DNA of 29,053 nt from an uncultured Oscillospiraceae bacterium (lineage in GTDB: Bacteria; Bacillota; Clostridia; Oscillospirales; Oscillospiraceae): contig CAKTQR010000029.1 of NCBI GenBank assembly GCA_934597175.1, positions 1-29,053 of the forward strand, given 5' to 3'. The notes below the pieces were generated by a model. That model was not told the DNA's origin, did not search any database, and saw only the letters and a list, made by a program, of their open reading frames with translations. Each line of letters begins with the position of its first letter. Position 1 is the first letter of the stretch. Both the position numbers and the translations under genes were made by a program. This document shows, piece by piece, positions 28,718 through 29,053 of this stretch.

Positions 28718-28807
28718 TCTGCACTTTTCACTCTTACTTATTACTTGAAAAAGGACTTGCAAAAGCAAGTCCTTTTTCTGGTGCTCCAGCGGAGATTCGA
28801 ACTCCGG
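28718..28807 (+). repeat. First copy of a 90-bp direct repeat with tRNA-Lys 3' fragment
   Basis: Positions 28718-28807 and 28916-29005 are identical over 90 bases, 198 bp apart. The first copy carries the last 29 bases of a tRNA (minus strand 28807-28779: T arm, acceptor 3' strand, CCA), but no tRNA 5' part, followed by a GC-rich hairpin. This is what a tRNA 3'-end integration or a short duplication leaves behind. Confidence 0.9.
28748..28777. terminator. Terminator in the first direct repeat
   Basis: AAAAAGGACTTGC and GCAAGTCCTTTTT form a 13-bp stem with an AAAA loop. It can act on both strands and is 46 bases after the GNAT stop. Confidence 0.9.
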
Positions 28808-28841
28808 CTTTTAGCCGCCCCTCGGGCGGAAAAGCCTTTTT
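28806..28841 (+). terminator. GC-rich hairpin with T-run across the end of the first repeat
   Basis: GGCTTTT (28806-28812) pairs with AAAAGCC (28830-28836) and CCGCCC (28815-28820) with GGGCGG (28824-28829), followed by T5. Its first two bases belong to the direct repeat and the rest to unique sequence. Confidence 0.7.
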
Positions 28842-28915
28842 GATTTAAATTCGCCCGCCGGCTCGCCGCTTACTCGGCAACCGCCGCCGATGGCATGTGT
28901 CCGGAGTTCTACACC

Positions 28916-29005
28916 TCTGCACTTTTCACTCTTACTTATTACTTGAAAAAGGACTTGCAAAAGCAAGTCCTTTTTCTGGTGCTCCAGCGGAGATTCGAAC
29001 TCCGG
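28916..29005 (+). repeat. Second copy of the 90-bp direct repeat, inside tRNA-Lys
   Basis: Identical to 28718-28807. It overlaps the 3' 29 bases of the intact tRNA-Lys gene and the terminator following it. Confidence 0.9.
28946..28975 (-). terminator. Terminator after tRNA-Lys
   Basis: The same 13-bp stem as at 28748-28777, placed two bases after the CCA end of the minus-strand tRNA-Lys gene. Confidence 0.9.
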
Positions 29006-29052
29006 ACACCCTGCTTAAAAGGCAGGTGCTCTGCCTACTGAGCTACTGGGGC
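28977..29052 (-). tRNA. tRNA-Lys (anticodon TTT)
   Basis: The 76-base cloverleaf on the minus strand runs from G1 (29052) to the encoded CCA (28979-28977). The anticodon loop is CTTTTAA (anticodon TTT), the D and T arms are complete. The acceptor has one mismatch: C3 (29050) faces A70. Five prime flanking sequence is limited to one base of the window. Confidence 0.93.
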
Positions 29053-29053
29053 A

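Overview
The window looks like chromosomal DNA from a fairly GC-rich member of the Firmicutes, most likely a gut clostridium of the Oscillospirales type. The reasons are strong AGGAGG-type ribosome binding sites, the gene order rpmG-secE-nusG-rplK-rplA, a YnzC-type DUF896 protein, a one-chain pyruvate carboxylase, AraC regulators fused to GyrI-like effector domains, and several SigA-type promoters with 17-bp spacers. No phage, IS transposase or CRISPR array is visible. The assignment is by recognition only; no search was run.

Layout. 1-6425: a small P-loop NTPase (minus), a cyclodeaminase-like helical protein, an overlapping operon of TetR regulator / DUF7662-like protein / ATC-hydrolase-family protein / lipoprotein, a 12-cysteine DUF3795 protein, a membrane-flavodoxin fusion and two AraC-GyrI regulators. 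6429-9095 (minus): a YkvI-like transporter, a biotin-protein ligase and a ZIP metal transporter. 9521-11870 (minus): rpmG-secE-nusG-rplK-rplA behind one strong promoter. 11898-13685 (minus): yfbR, a DUF896 gene and an AEC permease, joined by 1-4 nt overlaps. 14014-17309 (plus): a lipoprotein, rpsO and pnp. 17545-23989 (minus): a CAT-like acetyltransferase, an EFR1-type flavodoxin/ferredoxin protein, a frameshifted GtrA gene, an anchored unknown protein and pyruvate carboxylase. 24180-27440 (plus): two RNA methyltransferases around a Nif11-like small protein, then a zinc-ribbon/Big-domain membrane protein. 27457-29053: tRNA-Val, an AT-rich patch with a small ORF and a GNAT acetyltransferase, and tRNA-Lys with its 3' end duplicated.

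The biotin ligase and the only visible biotin acceptor (pyruvate carboxylase, AMKM motif) are in the same window. The ribosome, transcription and RNA-decay genes (rpmG, rplK, rplA, nusG, secE, rpsO, pnp) are the housekeeping core.

The most unusual content is a dispersed non-coding repeat family. Three closely related copies (9318-9516 plus, 17311-17503 minus, 18254-18457 plus), one diverged copy (13751-13990 plus) and one half copy (26677-26732) share a 111-115 bp core. The core has imperfect terminal inverted repeats and, in the three close copies, a central terminator-like hairpin. Outside the core, each complete copy has its own variable hairpin and its own outer inverted repeat. The outer arms differ in sequence between copies but match within each copy. 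In the 17311-17503 copy seven of eight outer-stem differences are G-U compatible on the element's own strand. This looks like an undescribed structured RNA/DNA element rather than a random repeat.
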